Source of the DNA: an uncultured Roseburia sp.
GTDB lineage: Bacteria; Bacillota; Clostridia; Lachnospirales; Lachnospiraceae
Direction of reading: 5' to 3'
Length of the DNA: 64,000 nucleotides
Assembly: GCA_900542495.1 (NCBI GenBank)
Contig: UQNW01000017.1
Location: 1-64,000 of the forward strand
Of the stretch, positions 53,984 to 63,314 are shown piece by piece. Both the position numbers and the translations under genes were made by a program. The notes beneath the pieces are model-generated. The model was not told where the DNA came from. It saw nothing but the letters and a program-made list of their open reading frames with translations, and ran no database searches. Position 1 is the stretch's first letter. Every line of letters begins with the position of its first letter.

Positions 53984-55288
53984 TTAAATAAACACTGCTG
54001 CAAGTGCCAGCAGGAACAATGCAAGAATGACTGCAAGCACAATAAATCCTGCAATGGCACCCTTTTTGCACATCTTGTAGTTACGATAATGTCTGTGTTT
54101 CTTAAAGATCATCGCTGCAATAATACCAATGACCGGAAGTAAGAATGAAATCAGTGCATACCATGTGCTTCCTGTGTCGTGAAGTGGCGGAAGCTGGATC
54201 TCATCATGCGCAACATTGTCATGATGTTCCTCTGGTCTCGGTGCATCTTTGTCTAAAATCGTAATTGTTTTTAAAGGCACGTTCTTCTCACGCGTAGCTT
54301 TGTATTCTTCAATCTCTTTCTTATTACCAAATACCCAGTGGTCATGACCGATACAGACTAACTCCGGTTTGTCTGTACTGTAATCATGAATGGATGGATC
54401 ATAGGTAAACAGCACTTTATTTTTCTCTAACTGCGGATCCGGAATCGGGATCGCAGAGATCAGAGAATGTGTGTATGGATGCAGTGGGAAGTTGAACAAC
54501 TCTTCTGCATCTGCAATCTCCACGATATCACCTTTGTAAATAACGGCGATACGGTCAGAGATAAATCTGACGATGGAAAGATCATGTGCGATAAATAAAT
54601 AAGTTAAATCTTTTTCTCTCTGGAACTTTTTCAGTAAGTTCAATACCTGCGCACGGATTGATACGTCCAATGCAGAGATTGGCTCATCGGCAACAACAAG
54701 TTCCGGTTCCATAACCATTGCACGGGCTAAACCGATACGCTGACGCTGTCCACCTGAGAACTCATGTGGGTATCTTGTCAGATGTTCCGGCAAAAGACCT
54801 ACTTCGTTGATCATTTCCTCAACTTTACGCACACGGTCTGCCTCATTCTCATATAAATGGAAGTTATACAGACCTTCGGATACGATGTAATCGACAGTTG
54901 CACGCTCATTTAAAGAAGCTGCCGGATCCTGGAATACCATCTGGATGTTACGGATAACTTCGCGATCCAGGGATTTCGGGATTTTCCCGGAAATACGGAC
55001 ACCTTTGTATAAGATTTCTCCGTTTGCCAATGGGTTGACACGGATGACCGCACGGCCGATGGTTGTTTTACCGGAACCGGACTCTCCTACTAATGAGAAT
55101 GTCTCTCCCTTGTGAATATCAAATGTAGCATTTTTTACAGCACGGACGGCATTTTCGCCTTTTCCGAATGTAATATCCACATTTTTTAAAGATAATAATA
55201 CTTCTTTACCATTTTCATCAATCGGACCATGCTCTGGTAAATGAGAAGCATGCTCCTGGTTTACTGTGTTTCGATTTAGTTTAGACAC
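53984..55288 (-). CDS. oppF: Oligopeptide ABC transporter ATPase OppF with C-terminal membrane hairpin
   Basis: ATPase subunit of a peptide importer, 434 residues, starting at GTG 55288 with AGGAGA upstream. Walker A GESGSGKTT, signature FSGGQRQR and Walker B LVVADEPISALD are intact. The usual protein ends near PELVCIGHDHWVFG (about 340). Here about 90 residues follow: a polar linker and two hydrophobic helices (ISFLLPVIGIIAAMIF and GAIAGFIVLAVILALFLLAL) that should lie in the membrane. Such a tail is not part of standard OppF. Confidence 0.92.
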   Translation of the reverse strand: MSKLNRNTVNQEHASHLPEHGPIDENGKEVLLSLKNVDITFGKGENAVRAVKNATFDIHKGETFSLVGESGSGKTTIGRAVIRVNPLANGEILYKGVRISGKIPKSLDREVIRNIQMVFQDPAASLNERATVDYIVSEGLYNFHLYENEADRVRKVEEMINEVGLLPEHLTRYPHEFSGGQRQRIGLARAMVMEPELVVADEPISALDVSIRAQVLNLLKKFQREKDLTYLFIAHDLSIVRFISDRIAVIYKGDIVEIADAEELFNFPLHPYTHSLISAIPIPDPQLEKNKVLFTYDPSIHDYSTDKPELVCIGHDHWVFGNKKEIEEYKATREKNVPLKTITILDKDAPRPEEHHDNVAHDEIQLPPLHDTGSTWYALISFLLPVIGIIAAMIFKKHRHYRNYKMCKKGAIAGFIVLAVILALFLLALAAVFI

Positions 55289-55300
55289 GATCTAAATCTC

Positions 55301-57049
55301 CTATATATTGAATGCTTTAACAAGTTTCTCATGAATGTTCTGGATTCCTTCCGGTTTTTCAACCTTCGGAGCATCCGGGTGTAACAGCCATGTTTTTGCA
55401 TAATGGGTATCTGTTACTTTGAACATTGGTGGTTCCTCTAAGGTATCGATCTTCATACAGTATGGGTTACGCGGTGCAAATGCATCACCGACGATACTGT
55501 TGTAAAGTGAAGGTGGTGTACCTGTGATCGAGTAAAGAGTTGTATTTCTCTCAGCCAGCTGTGGCAGGGAAGAGAGCAATGCCCATGTATATGGATGACG
55601 CGGGTCATAGAATACTTCTTCGACTGTACCAACCTCAACGATCTGTCCTGCATATAAGACTGCAACACGGTCTGCGATATTGGCAACCACACCTAAATCA
55701 TGTGTGATGAATACAATTGTATAATTGAACTCTTTCTGTAAATCCTTTAACAGTTTTAAGATCTGTGCCTGAATGGTAACATCAAGCGCTGTGGTAGGCT
55801 CATCACAGATTAAGATCTTTGGCTGGCAGGACAGGGCGATCGCGATAACGATACGCTGTCTCATACCACCGGAATACTGGAACGGATAATCATCAAAACG
55901 TGCCTCCGGGTTCGGGATACCAACCTTGTCCATCAGGTCAAGCGCACGAAGCCTTGCCTCGTTCTCGGTACAATCCTGATGTTTCATGATGACAGATGTG
56001 ATCTGTTTTCCAATCGTGATAATTGGGTTTAAGGATGTCATAGGATCCTGGAATACCGTAGCGATCTTCGTACCACGGATCTGGCTCCAGTCTCTTCCAT
56101 CCCTGATATTTGCAAGGTTTAAGATACAGATTCCATGTAATCTCTCACTGTTCTCATCCAGATATTTTACGCGGAATGTAACTTTATCAAAAACAGCATT
56201 TCTCTGCTCTTCATCACTCAGATCAACGCCAAGCTTCATTGCCTCTTTTAATGCATCCAACAGCGCATTGTTCTGCTTCATACGCTTGCGGAAACCAAAA
56301 CGTCCGACAGAAAGATATACCTCTTTTGCAAGGATCTCATTTCTCGTTTCTGTCTCTGCTGAGATTGCTGCACTGACTTCCTTCGCATGTTTTGCCTTAA
56401 GCTCTGCCATCTTCTTATCAAATTCCTGATTGTATGCAGTATCGTGTGCCAGACTATTTGCACGCTCTTTTACCTTCTGCTCATGCTCTTTCTCGAATGC
56501 CCTGATCTTTGTATCCAATTCAGAGATTTTCTTTCCAGCCTCTTTGATCTTATCCTTCTCTTTGGATGGATCGTAAGTCTGTTTCAAGTTGAAGGTATTC
56601 GTTCTCTCACGTTTTAACTCAAGGAGTTCTTTTTCATACACTTCTGCTTCTTCCTTGCTTATATCGGCTCTTCTTCTCTTTTCAGACTCTAACTCAAGGA
56701 TTGCTTTATAAGTATCTGCACCAAACTCCAGTCTGGAATACTCGTCTAATTTTTTCTTATTCTCTGCGATGACTTTCTTTGCATTGTCATTTAATTTTAC
56801 AACAGTGTCGGAAAGCTCCTCATCACTGAAAATAATCTTGCCGTTATCAATAAATCCGTTGCTGTCTAACATTCCTGCAAATGTTTTTGTAAAAACAGAT
56901 TTACCGGAACCGGACTCTCCTACGATCGCAATGGATTCATTCTCATAAATATCCAGTGAAACGCCACGGATAGCAGTCAGTACCCTGCCTCGCACGTGGA
57001 ATTTCACGATCAAATCTTTTACTGATAATAATACTTTTCTATCTTCCAT
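55301..57049 (-). CDS. oppD: Oligopeptide ABC transporter ATPase OppD with large coiled-coil insert
   Basis: ATPase subunit of 582 residues, against about 330-350 for typical OppD. Walker A GESGSGKS is at 44-51; the Q-loop FQDPMTSLNP begins near 333; signature YSGGMRQR and Walker B LICDEPTTALD follow normally. Between about 75 and 318, where normal OppD has a short loop, lies a highly charged, heptad-rich helical segment (for example KELLELKRERTNTFNLKQTY and FDKKMAELKAKHAKEVSAAI). The insertion keeps the frame and all ATPase motifs, so the protein is expected to work. It sits between oppC and oppF. Confidence 0.93.
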   Translation of the reverse strand: MEDRKVLLSVKDLIVKFHVRGRVLTAIRGVSLDIYENESIAIVGESGSGKSVFTKTFAGMLDSNGFIDNGKIIFSDEELSDTVVKLNDNAKKVIAENKKKLDEYSRLEFGADTYKAILELESEKRRRADISKEEAEVYEKELLELKRERTNTFNLKQTYDPSKEKDKIKEAGKKISELDTKIRAFEKEHEQKVKERANSLAHDTAYNQEFDKKMAELKAKHAKEVSAAISAETETRNEILAKEVYLSVGRFGFRKRMKQNNALLDALKEAMKLGVDLSDEEQRNAVFDKVTFRVKYLDENSERLHGICILNLANIRDGRDWSQIRGTKIATVFQDPMTSLNPIITIGKQITSVIMKHQDCTENEARLRALDLMDKVGIPNPEARFDDYPFQYSGGMRQRIVIAIALSCQPKILICDEPTTALDVTIQAQILKLLKDLQKEFNYTIVFITHDLGVVANIADRVAVLYAGQIVEVGTVEEVFYDPRHPYTWALLSSLPQLAERNTTLYSITGTPPSLYNSIVGDAFAPRNPYCMKIDTLEEPPMFKVTDTHYAKTWLLHPDAPKVEKPEGIQNIHEKLVKAFNI

Positions 57050-57060
57050 CTACCTAACCT

Positions 57061-58029
57061 CTACATGTGTGTTCTCGGATCAGATGCATCACCAAGGTTC
57101 TGTCCAACGACATATAAAACAATCGTGATAATAGAAGCAACGACTACCGGGCTCCAGAACTCGAACTGCCAGCCAGGGGTAAGCATCGCACTTTCTGACT
57201 CGTAAATCAATCTACCAAGTGACATATCTGACATACCCATACCGATATATGCTAAGAACACCTCATAAGAAATATAGGAAGGGATCTCTGTTGCTGCCAG
57301 TGTAACGATAACAGATGTCATAAATGGAAGAATATTCTTCAATGCAATTTTAATTGTGCTTGTTCCAAGACATTTTGATGCAAGATTGTACTCTCTGTCT
57401 CGGATGATGACTACCTGTGTACGAATAAAGTACGCAATGGAAAGCCAGCCGGTAATGGTCAATGCCAGTACCATGGTCCAGAATCCTGCCTTAAACAACA
57501 TAACCATAACGGCAATCAATAAAATATATGGGATATTTGCAAGGATGTTATAAACCTCCTGCATCACGATCTCCACTTTTTTGGAAAATCCCCAGATAGA
57601 TCCGACAACAACACCAACGGAAAGGTTGATTGCTGCACAGATAAATGCAAGGGAAATGGAGATCCTTGATCCAAACCATACGGCATCGAATGTGGACTGT
57701 CCGGCTGCACCGGTACCTAAGATCCAGTGAATGTTCATTCCCAGACGTTCGATCGCTGCAGATGGTGACAAGTGTTTGGTTGTCGCATCCATTAAGTTAC
57801 CAAACTTATCATATTCCACAAATAATGGATAAAGGTAAGTGAATGCGATCAACACACCCAGAATTGCCAAAACAATAATATTAATTTTTTTCTTAAAAAA
57901 TACACGGAATACAGAATGCCAGTAAGAATATCTTGGCGCTGTAATCTTTTCTGATTCCAGATCACTGTGGTCTACCGGAGCGAATAATTCTTCCTCCGGC
58001 ATACCGAACTTTTCTAAATCCTGACTCAT
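57061..58029 (-). CDS. oppC: Oligopeptide ABC transporter permease OppC
   Basis: Membrane subunit, 322 residues: a cytoplasmic N-terminus, first helix at about 50-70 (INIIVLAILGVLIAFTYLYP), an external loop, then five helices. The cytoplasmic coupling loop LGTSTIKIALKNILPFM carries the EAA-type motif. AGGACAGG precedes the ATG. The end TLGDASDPRTHM-like (NLGDASDPRTHM) is the usual OppC tail. It follows oppB by six bases. Confidence 0.94.
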   Translation of the reverse strand: MSQDLEKFGMPEEELFAPVDHSDLESEKITAPRYSYWHSVFRVFFKKKINIIVLAILGVLIAFTYLYPLFVEYDKFGNLMDATTKHLSPSAAIERLGMNIHWILGTGAAGQSTFDAVWFGSRISISLAFICAAINLSVGVVVGSIWGFSKKVEIVMQEVYNILANIPYILLIAVMVMLFKAGFWTMVLALTITGWLSIAYFIRTQVVIIRDREYNLASKCLGTSTIKIALKNILPFMTSVIVTLAATEIPSYISYEVFLAYIGMGMSDMSLGRLIYESESAMLTPGWQFEFWSPVVVASIITIVLYVVGQNLGDASDPRTHM

Positions 58030-58035
58030 TTCTAA

Positions 58036-59607
58036 TTACCTGTCCTTTGTTGAGAATGAAATTCTAGGATCAACCATTGCCATTAGGACATCACCTAAAA
58101 TAAGGGATGTGACTGTTAAAATCGCATAGAACAGTGTTCCACCGACAATAACACCATTATCATATTTGTTGATAGCCTCTGTTAATAAGTTACCAATACC
58201 GGGAACGACATACACACGCTCTGTGATGATCGCTCCTGTCAATGCTCCAAGCACTGCTGCAGGGATTCCCTGAATGATCGGGATCGCTGCGTTCTTCAAA
58301 ATATGTCTGGTGAAAATCTCACCCTCTGTCAGACCACCGGATCTTGCGAATTTGACATAGTCCGAATTCATCTGGTCGATCATATAACGTCTTATCCACT
58401 TCATCAGATTTGCTATGGATGGAAGTGCTAACGATACGATTGGCAATATATACATCAGCCTGCTCGGCGATTCCATATCAAAGGTTGTCGGCAGGCCAAA
58501 GCTTCCACCGATCGCCTTGAACAGGAAAATATACGCAAGTGATGGTACTGCGATAATAAATACAATATAAAGCGTACCGATCTTATCGACCAGTCTGTCC
58601 TTCTTTCTCGCCATAAGGATACCCAGCGGCACACCGATCAGATAAGACATGATAACTGCGATCAGTCCGATCACAAAGGAATAACCCACTTTGGATTTTC
58701 CTGTTTTGTATGTTGCAACATTGGTGTAGTCATCCTCATAACGGTCTGCATACAATAAGCTGGATTCTCTGGAACCCTGCATATAGGTTGCAGTGTGCAG
58801 ATTGTCCGCACTCTCCTCCACAAGACCGGTTGGATAGGTGACAGTTGATTTTATATAAGATCCCTGATGGCTTGTCATCGTACTGAATACATCCACTCCC
58901 TGATTTACCGTATAGGATGTTCCAAGATTGATCGTCACAATATTCTGATGAACAAACGGAAACTTGGAATCAAAGTACAGTAAATACTTGTGTGTTGTAC
59001 CATTGCCAATGATCGCCGGTGAGAATTTTTCCCCACCATAGACAGGATCATGTAACGTAAAGGTGAGACCTCTCTCGCCTACGATGTCTTCTACATTATT
59101 AATATCATCAATTGTTATTAAATTTGCAAAATATTTTCCCATACGGGATGCCAATGGGACATCTTTATACGCAAAAAGCTGTTGCTGACCACCGTCGGCA
59201 TACTTCTTCTTGTTCATCATGACGGCGTCTTTGCGGACTACCGTGTATCCCTGAGACTTATAATACTTTGTGAATTTCTTGACATATTCACTGACCTGCT
59301 CAGAATCCTGTGCCTTGGTTCTTCCGAAACCAACCACTGCAGATCGTTCTTCCTCTGTTAATTCTCCACTGCTTACAAGTTCATTCAGCCAGTCAGAGTA
59401 GGTGACATAATCCAGATAACCATAATCTTCCCATTTAGAGTATTTATAGGCAACTCTTGCATTATTACTTGTATGTGAATATTTTGTATCCCCTGCAAAA
59501 ACAAGGTTTCGGTCTAACATTGTGTAGATCATGATCATGACCAGCGCCACAACGATCACGATAGACACTAATCCATGTAATATACGTTTTAATAAATATT
59601 TTGTCAT
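58036..59607 (-). CDS. oppB: Oligopeptide ABC transporter permease OppB with large external insert
   Basis: Membrane subunit of 523 residues, against about 310 for normal OppB. The first helix (YLLKRILHGLVSIVIVVALV) and the last 210 residues, with the coupling loop ARSGGLTEGEIFTRHILKNA and the VVPGIGNLL segment, are standard. After the first helix, roughly residues 35-305 form an extracytoplasmic domain with LTEEERSAVVGFGRTKAQ and INLGTSYTVNQGV; only part of this corresponds to the short loop of normal OppB. The extra domain faces the binding protein. Confidence 0.92.
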   Translation of the reverse strand: MTKYLLKRILHGLVSIVIVVALVMIMIYTMLDRNLVFAGDTKYSHTSNNARVAYKYSKWEDYGYLDYVTYSDWLNELVSSGELTEEERSAVVGFGRTKAQDSEQVSEYVKKFTKYYKSQGYTVVRKDAVMMNKKKYADGGQQQLFAYKDVPLASRMGKYFANLITIDDINNVEDIVGERGLTFTLHDPVYGGEKFSPAIIGNGTTHKYLLYFDSKFPFVHQNIVTINLGTSYTVNQGVDVFSTMTSHQGSYIKSTVTYPTGLVEESADNLHTATYMQGSRESSLLYADRYEDDYTNVATYKTGKSKVGYSFVIGLIAVIMSYLIGVPLGILMARKKDRLVDKIGTLYIVFIIAVPSLAYIFLFKAIGGSFGLPTTFDMESPSRLMYILPIVSLALPSIANLMKWIRRYMIDQMNSDYVKFARSGGLTEGEIFTRHILKNAAIPIIQGIPAAVLGALTGAIITERVYVVPGIGNLLTEAINKYDNGVIVGGTLFYAILTVTSLILGDVLMAMVDPRISFSTKDR

Positions 59608-59683
59608 AATTGTTCACTCATCAATAGTGCATGGGAGCGGGGATTCCCCGCTCCGATGCAGTGTTGTTATTTCGTAGATACGA

Positions 59684-61870
59684 TTAATAAATACCGATAG
59701 ATTTGATCATATATCCGGCATATTCTGGCTGGAATGTATCCAGATATGTTGAAGGATCACCATAGTCAGGACCCCATCCGGATAAGTCACAGAAGTCATA
59801 GTTCATTTCGTAACCATAGTTCATGTAATATCCGCTGTAGTACCAGTCTGTGTTATCTGCCGCTGCAATTAAGTTTACCTGGACAAGTCCCTGTGTAGAA
59901 GCTTCAATAGACTGCTTCAGAGAGTTTGCTCTGTTTGTAAACACTTCGTTGGAAGAAGCATATACAACATCCATCTGGATTGGGTTGTCAGCATCGATTG
60001 TAAGACCATCTGCTGCTAACTCTTCTACTGCCTGACTCATTTCTTCCCAAGAGTTATCTGCATTGTACCATCCGTCATATCCGTCGGAAGAACCGGCACC
60101 CTCGTTAGCTGTCGGATCCCATACTGTGATCTTAACGCCGTCAGCATCGATCTGATCCTGTACGATCTGTCCATAGTATGTTCCAGCCGGATAAGTTGTT
60201 GCTGTTCCGTTGATATCAACTGTTACTTCTTCCTCTAAGGCAACAAAGTTACCCGGTGTGTAAGAGTTTCTCATAGAAGCATATTTCAGATCATCACCAA
60301 CCTGCTGTGCAAGGTAAGTACCACGATCCAAGCCCATAGCAAGTGCTCTACGGAAGTGGACGTTCTGCATAGCCTGTTTTGTTCTTGCTGCATCTTCCTC
60401 TGTCTGTGAAGAAACTGCTTTTGTTGTATCGTTTGCGTTTGCAAACTGATTACGGTTGATATTGAAGAAACCGCTGTATGTTGTTGCATCTGTAAGAGCT
60501 ACATATGCATAATCATCAAAGTTTCCATCCGCTTTTGCTGCTGCAACAGAAGCTGTGTTAAGACCTGTTCCATCTACAGTTCCTGAAATTGCATCGTTGT
60601 ATGCTTTTGTCGCATCAGATTGATCATTGTATACCCATGTCAGTGTATGGATATTGATGTGATCTGCATTCCAGTAGGACTCGTTAGCCTGGAATACGAT
60701 TGTGTTCTTGGATGTAAAGTTCTTAACAACATATGGTCCGCAGTATGCGATAGAATCAGAATCCTTACCATATGTGTAATCTGCTGCATCCGGATCATAC
60801 TCAACGCCAAACTTACCACCCATGGATTCATAGAAGGATCTGTTCATTGGAGCAAATACGTTGTAACCGAGCATTGTTGTGAAGTATGTGCAAGGAGCTT
60901 CCAGATCATACTCTAATGTGTAATCATCAACCGCTTTTACACCAACCTGGCTGAAGTCTGTCACTTCACCGGAGATGTACTGGGATGCGTTTGTGATGAT
61001 ACCCTCAACAAGATACTCAAGACCGCCCTGTGCATCCATCATGTGCTGCATTCCGGCAACAAAGTCATCTGCTGTCACATCAGCAACTTTTCTGCCCTGG
61101 GAATCAACCCATGTAGCACCTTTGCGAAGATGGAATGTGTAAGTTAATCCGTCATCAGATACTTCATAGCTCTCTGCTAATGCAGGCTGTAAAGTTCCCT
61201 CTCCATCATACTCCATTAATCCATCGTATGTGTTCACGATTGCTTCAGCATCTACAGACTGAGAAGTTGCAAGAATATCCCATGTGGTAGGATCCTGTGT
61301 ATATAACTGATAATTATAAGTATCTTTGAGCGTGTAACCCTGCTCCTCTAAGTAAGATTTTGCCCATGCTTCATACTCACCTGTTCCTCTTAACTCAGCC
61401 CATTTTGCTCTCATTGTGCTGACATCAGAAGCTTTGATCAGCTCTGTTGTGACAACTGCATTATGGAATCTGTCCATATCGTTGCCCCACAGTGTATAGT
61501 CAAATGTATAAGGAGCTACACGTGAGATGGAATAGTTACCACCTTTTGACTGTAATGGAAGAACAACTGCTGCCTCCATTAATTTTGCCTCTGCAACTGC
61601 CTGGAGAGCAAATTTCTCAGAAACGGTCTGTGCTTCATCCGCTTTCTGGTAAGCTGCCCAGAAATCACCGAGTTCTTTGTCATACAGTTCAGCAGATACT
61701 TCTTCATAATTAGCTGGAGCTACTGCTTCTTCGCTGCTGCCTGATTCTGTACCGGCTTCTGTGTCTTCGACAGCATTTGCATCATCTGCGGCATTGTTCT
61801 TATTGCCACATGCAGTCATGCTGACTGTCATAGCAAGTACAAGCATAAGGCTTACTACTTTTTTCTTCAT
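59684..61870 (-). CDS. oppA: Oligopeptide-binding lipoprotein OppA, apparently circularly permuted
   Basis: Binding protein of family 5, 728 residues, with lipobox cysteine 21 and CAGGAGGA before the ATG. Residues about 187-728 follow the usual order from QDPTTWDILATSQ up to GWGPDYGDPSTYLDTF, where the protein stops only some 15 residues later. Normal family members continue for about 100 residues with a helix and a V(I/L)P(I/L)Y-type strand. That missing part is recognisable near the N-terminus (about 60-140: KADEAQTVSEKFALQAVAEA then KLMEAAVVLPLQ). The same segment is at the normal place in the remnant at 62311. First gene of the opp operon. Confidence 0.92.
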   Translation of the reverse strand: MKKKVVSLMLVLAMTVSMTACGNKNNAADDANAVEDTEAGTESGSSEEAVAPANYEEVSAELYDKELGDFWAAYQKADEAQTVSEKFALQAVAEAKLMEAAVVLPLQSKGGNYSISRVAPYTFDYTLWGNDMDRFHNAVVTTELIKASDVSTMRAKWAELRGTGEYEAWAKSYLEEQGYTLKDTYNYQLYTQDPTTWDILATSQSVDAEAIVNTYDGLMEYDGEGTLQPALAESYEVSDDGLTYTFHLRKGATWVDSQGRKVADVTADDFVAGMQHMMDAQGGLEYLVEGIITNASQYISGEVTDFSQVGVKAVDDYTLEYDLEAPCTYFTTMLGYNVFAPMNRSFYESMGGKFGVEYDPDAADYTYGKDSDSIAYCGPYVVKNFTSKNTIVFQANESYWNADHINIHTLTWVYNDQSDATKAYNDAISGTVDGTGLNTASVAAAKADGNFDDYAYVALTDATTYSGFFNINRNQFANANDTTKAVSSQTEEDAARTKQAMQNVHFRRALAMGLDRGTYLAQQVGDDLKYASMRNSYTPGNFVALEEEVTVDINGTATTYPAGTYYGQIVQDQIDADGVKITVWDPTANEGAGSSDGYDGWYNADNSWEEMSQAVEELAADGLTIDADNPIQMDVVYASSNEVFTNRANSLKQSIEASTQGLVQVNLIAAADNTDWYYSGYYMNYGYEMNYDFCDLSGWGPDYGDPSTYLDTFQPEYAGYMIKSIGIY

Positions 61871-62139
61871 AATATTTCCTCCTGTAGAAATAATCTATAT
61901 AAACGCTTATGCGCTTATATCGCTGTAAACGTACTGTATATCTTTCACAGGCGGACATTTTCCTCCGGCAAATATCTTTTGCCGCGCTATCAATGCACCG
62001 CTTTATCGCATTAAATTATTTTCTTACAACCAAAAAAAGTGCCTTTAGACTTCTCTGCCTAATGCACTTGCCAGATACAACTGTCTTTGGTCTGCGTACA
62101 GTACCCTTACTATTATACATACGTCTGCGGATTTGTCAA
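61871..62139 (-). promoter_or_regulatory. opp promoter and long leader with a terminator-like hairpin
   Basis: TTGACA (62134-62139) and TATAAT (62112-62117) are 16 bases apart on the minus strand. The leader is about 235 bases. AAGTGCATTAG pairs with CTAAAGGCACTT (62037-62069) and is followed by TTTTTTT, an intrinsic terminator ahead of the gene, so attenuation is likely. A second hairpin GGCAAA/TTTGCC lies near 61970. No known riboswitch class was recognised. Confidence 0.6.
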
Positions 62140-62187
62140 TAGTTTTTGATCTTCTACATACTTCCTTTTTACCGTTTTTTTACAAAG

Positions 62188-62227
62188 AAATCCCCGAAAA
62201 TCAAGGTTTCCTGACTTTCGGGGATTT
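62188..62227 (-). terminator. Terminator downstream of the OppA remnant
   Basis: AAATCCCCGAAA and TTTCGGGGATTT form a perfect 12-bp stem; T-rich sequence lies on both sides, so it may work in either direction. Confidence 0.8.
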
Positions 62228-62310
62228 TGTTTTCCTGTAAACAATTTCTGTTATTGTTCACTCTTATGTTGTTCCAGTAACGTTTTTTTATCTTTACCAG
62301 TACTTTATTC

Positions 62311-63069
62311 TTACTGTGCTGATTTTGTTGCATACATGAAGTATTTCATTCCGTATACAGTTGCATAAACACCTGTTACGTTAGATTTCTGCATATAAAC
62401 ATCATTGTAATAGTAGATTGGGATAACTGCCCATGTATCCATAAGCATATCCTCTGCCTGATGCATCAGATCAACACGTGCTGCAAAATCAGTTGTTGTA
62501 CGGATCTGACCGATCAATTCATCATATGCTGTCCAGTCTGGAGAAGAATAAACCGGAGTTCCTTTACCAAGCTGCATATCGTTGTTACCGGAATCAGATG
62601 TGAAGATCTCTAACATGTTAACCGGGTCGTTGTAATCTGCAAGCCATCCTTCACGGGCGATTGTGAAGTTACCACTCTTACGATCCTCTAAGAATACGTT
62701 CCAGTCTTCGGATTTGATCTCAAGGTTGATACCAAGTAAAGCTACATCCTGCTGTACAGACTCAGCAACTGCGATATGTCCTGTCTGACCAACGTTCTCA
62801 ACGATGAACTGTGTGTCAACAAGTAAGCTGATCGCTTCACGCATTTTTGCAGCCTGCTCTTCTGTCTTACCGTCAAAGATTGGATCATTTACGTTGAATC
62901 CGATGTAGTATGTTCCAAGGTTATCTAAGATACCGAATTCAGGATTGATTCCGTTTAAGGAAGAAATCTCATCGTTTGGTACAGTATCAATATAATCAAG
63001 GTCTCCACTGTTGTATGCAGCGTAGATTGCTGTATCATCTGCACTTAACATGAAGTGAAGTTCATCCAT
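62311..63069 (-). pseudogene. Truncated oligopeptide-binding protein, normal domain order
   Basis: The 252-residue frame is the C-terminal part of a family 5 binding protein: DTAIYAAYNSGDLDYIDTVP, GWLADYNDPVNMLEIF and the usual last helix and strand (RVDLMHQAEDMLMDTWAVIP). The signal peptide and about the first 280 residues are absent, and a central segment of roughly 90 residues between the ISLLVDTQFIVENVG and QQDVALLGINLEI parts is also missing. No ribosome site precedes the ATG, yet a strong promoter does. It appears to be a deleted oppA copy. Confidence 0.8.
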
Positions 63070-63108
63070 TGTTACGTTCTAACACTTTATCACTCTAATT
63101 TGTATACT

Positions 63109-63138
63109 TGTATTATAAATGGATTCTGCATTTGTCAA
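63109..63138 (-). promoter_or_regulatory. Promoter upstream of the OppA remnant
   Basis: TTGACA (63133-63138) is followed by TATAAT-like sequence (spacing 15 to TATAAT or 17 to TAATAC) on the minus strand. It resembles the promoter of the intact opp operon (TTGACAAAT... in both). Confidence 0.6.
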
Positions 63139-63222
63139 CAAAAATTTGTTTATCTGGAAACAAAACTTTTGAAGGCAGCCTTTTTAGCAGGATTTCCAAT
63201 TTCAATAGAAATACATGCAAAA

Positions 63223-63262
63223 AAGGCAGGGACACCCCAGATTAGGGGCCTTTCCCTGCCTT
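63223..63262 (-). terminator. Terminator of the M3 peptidase gene
   Basis: AAGGCAGGGA and TCCCTGCCTT form a 10-bp stem with an inner CCCC/GGGG pair; on the minus strand TTTTTTGC follows. It lies 53 bases past the stop codon. Confidence 0.85.
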
Positions 63263-63314
63263 ATCACACTATTCGGTTCTCACTTATTATCTTTCAGATT
63301 TCTCTCTGAATCTG

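Noticed and set aside
61800..61958. Upstream ORF beginning at ATG 61958 (minus) that overlaps the oppA start
   Set aside because: GGAGG is only three bases from this ATG, the product has no recognisable features and it runs into oppA in another frame.
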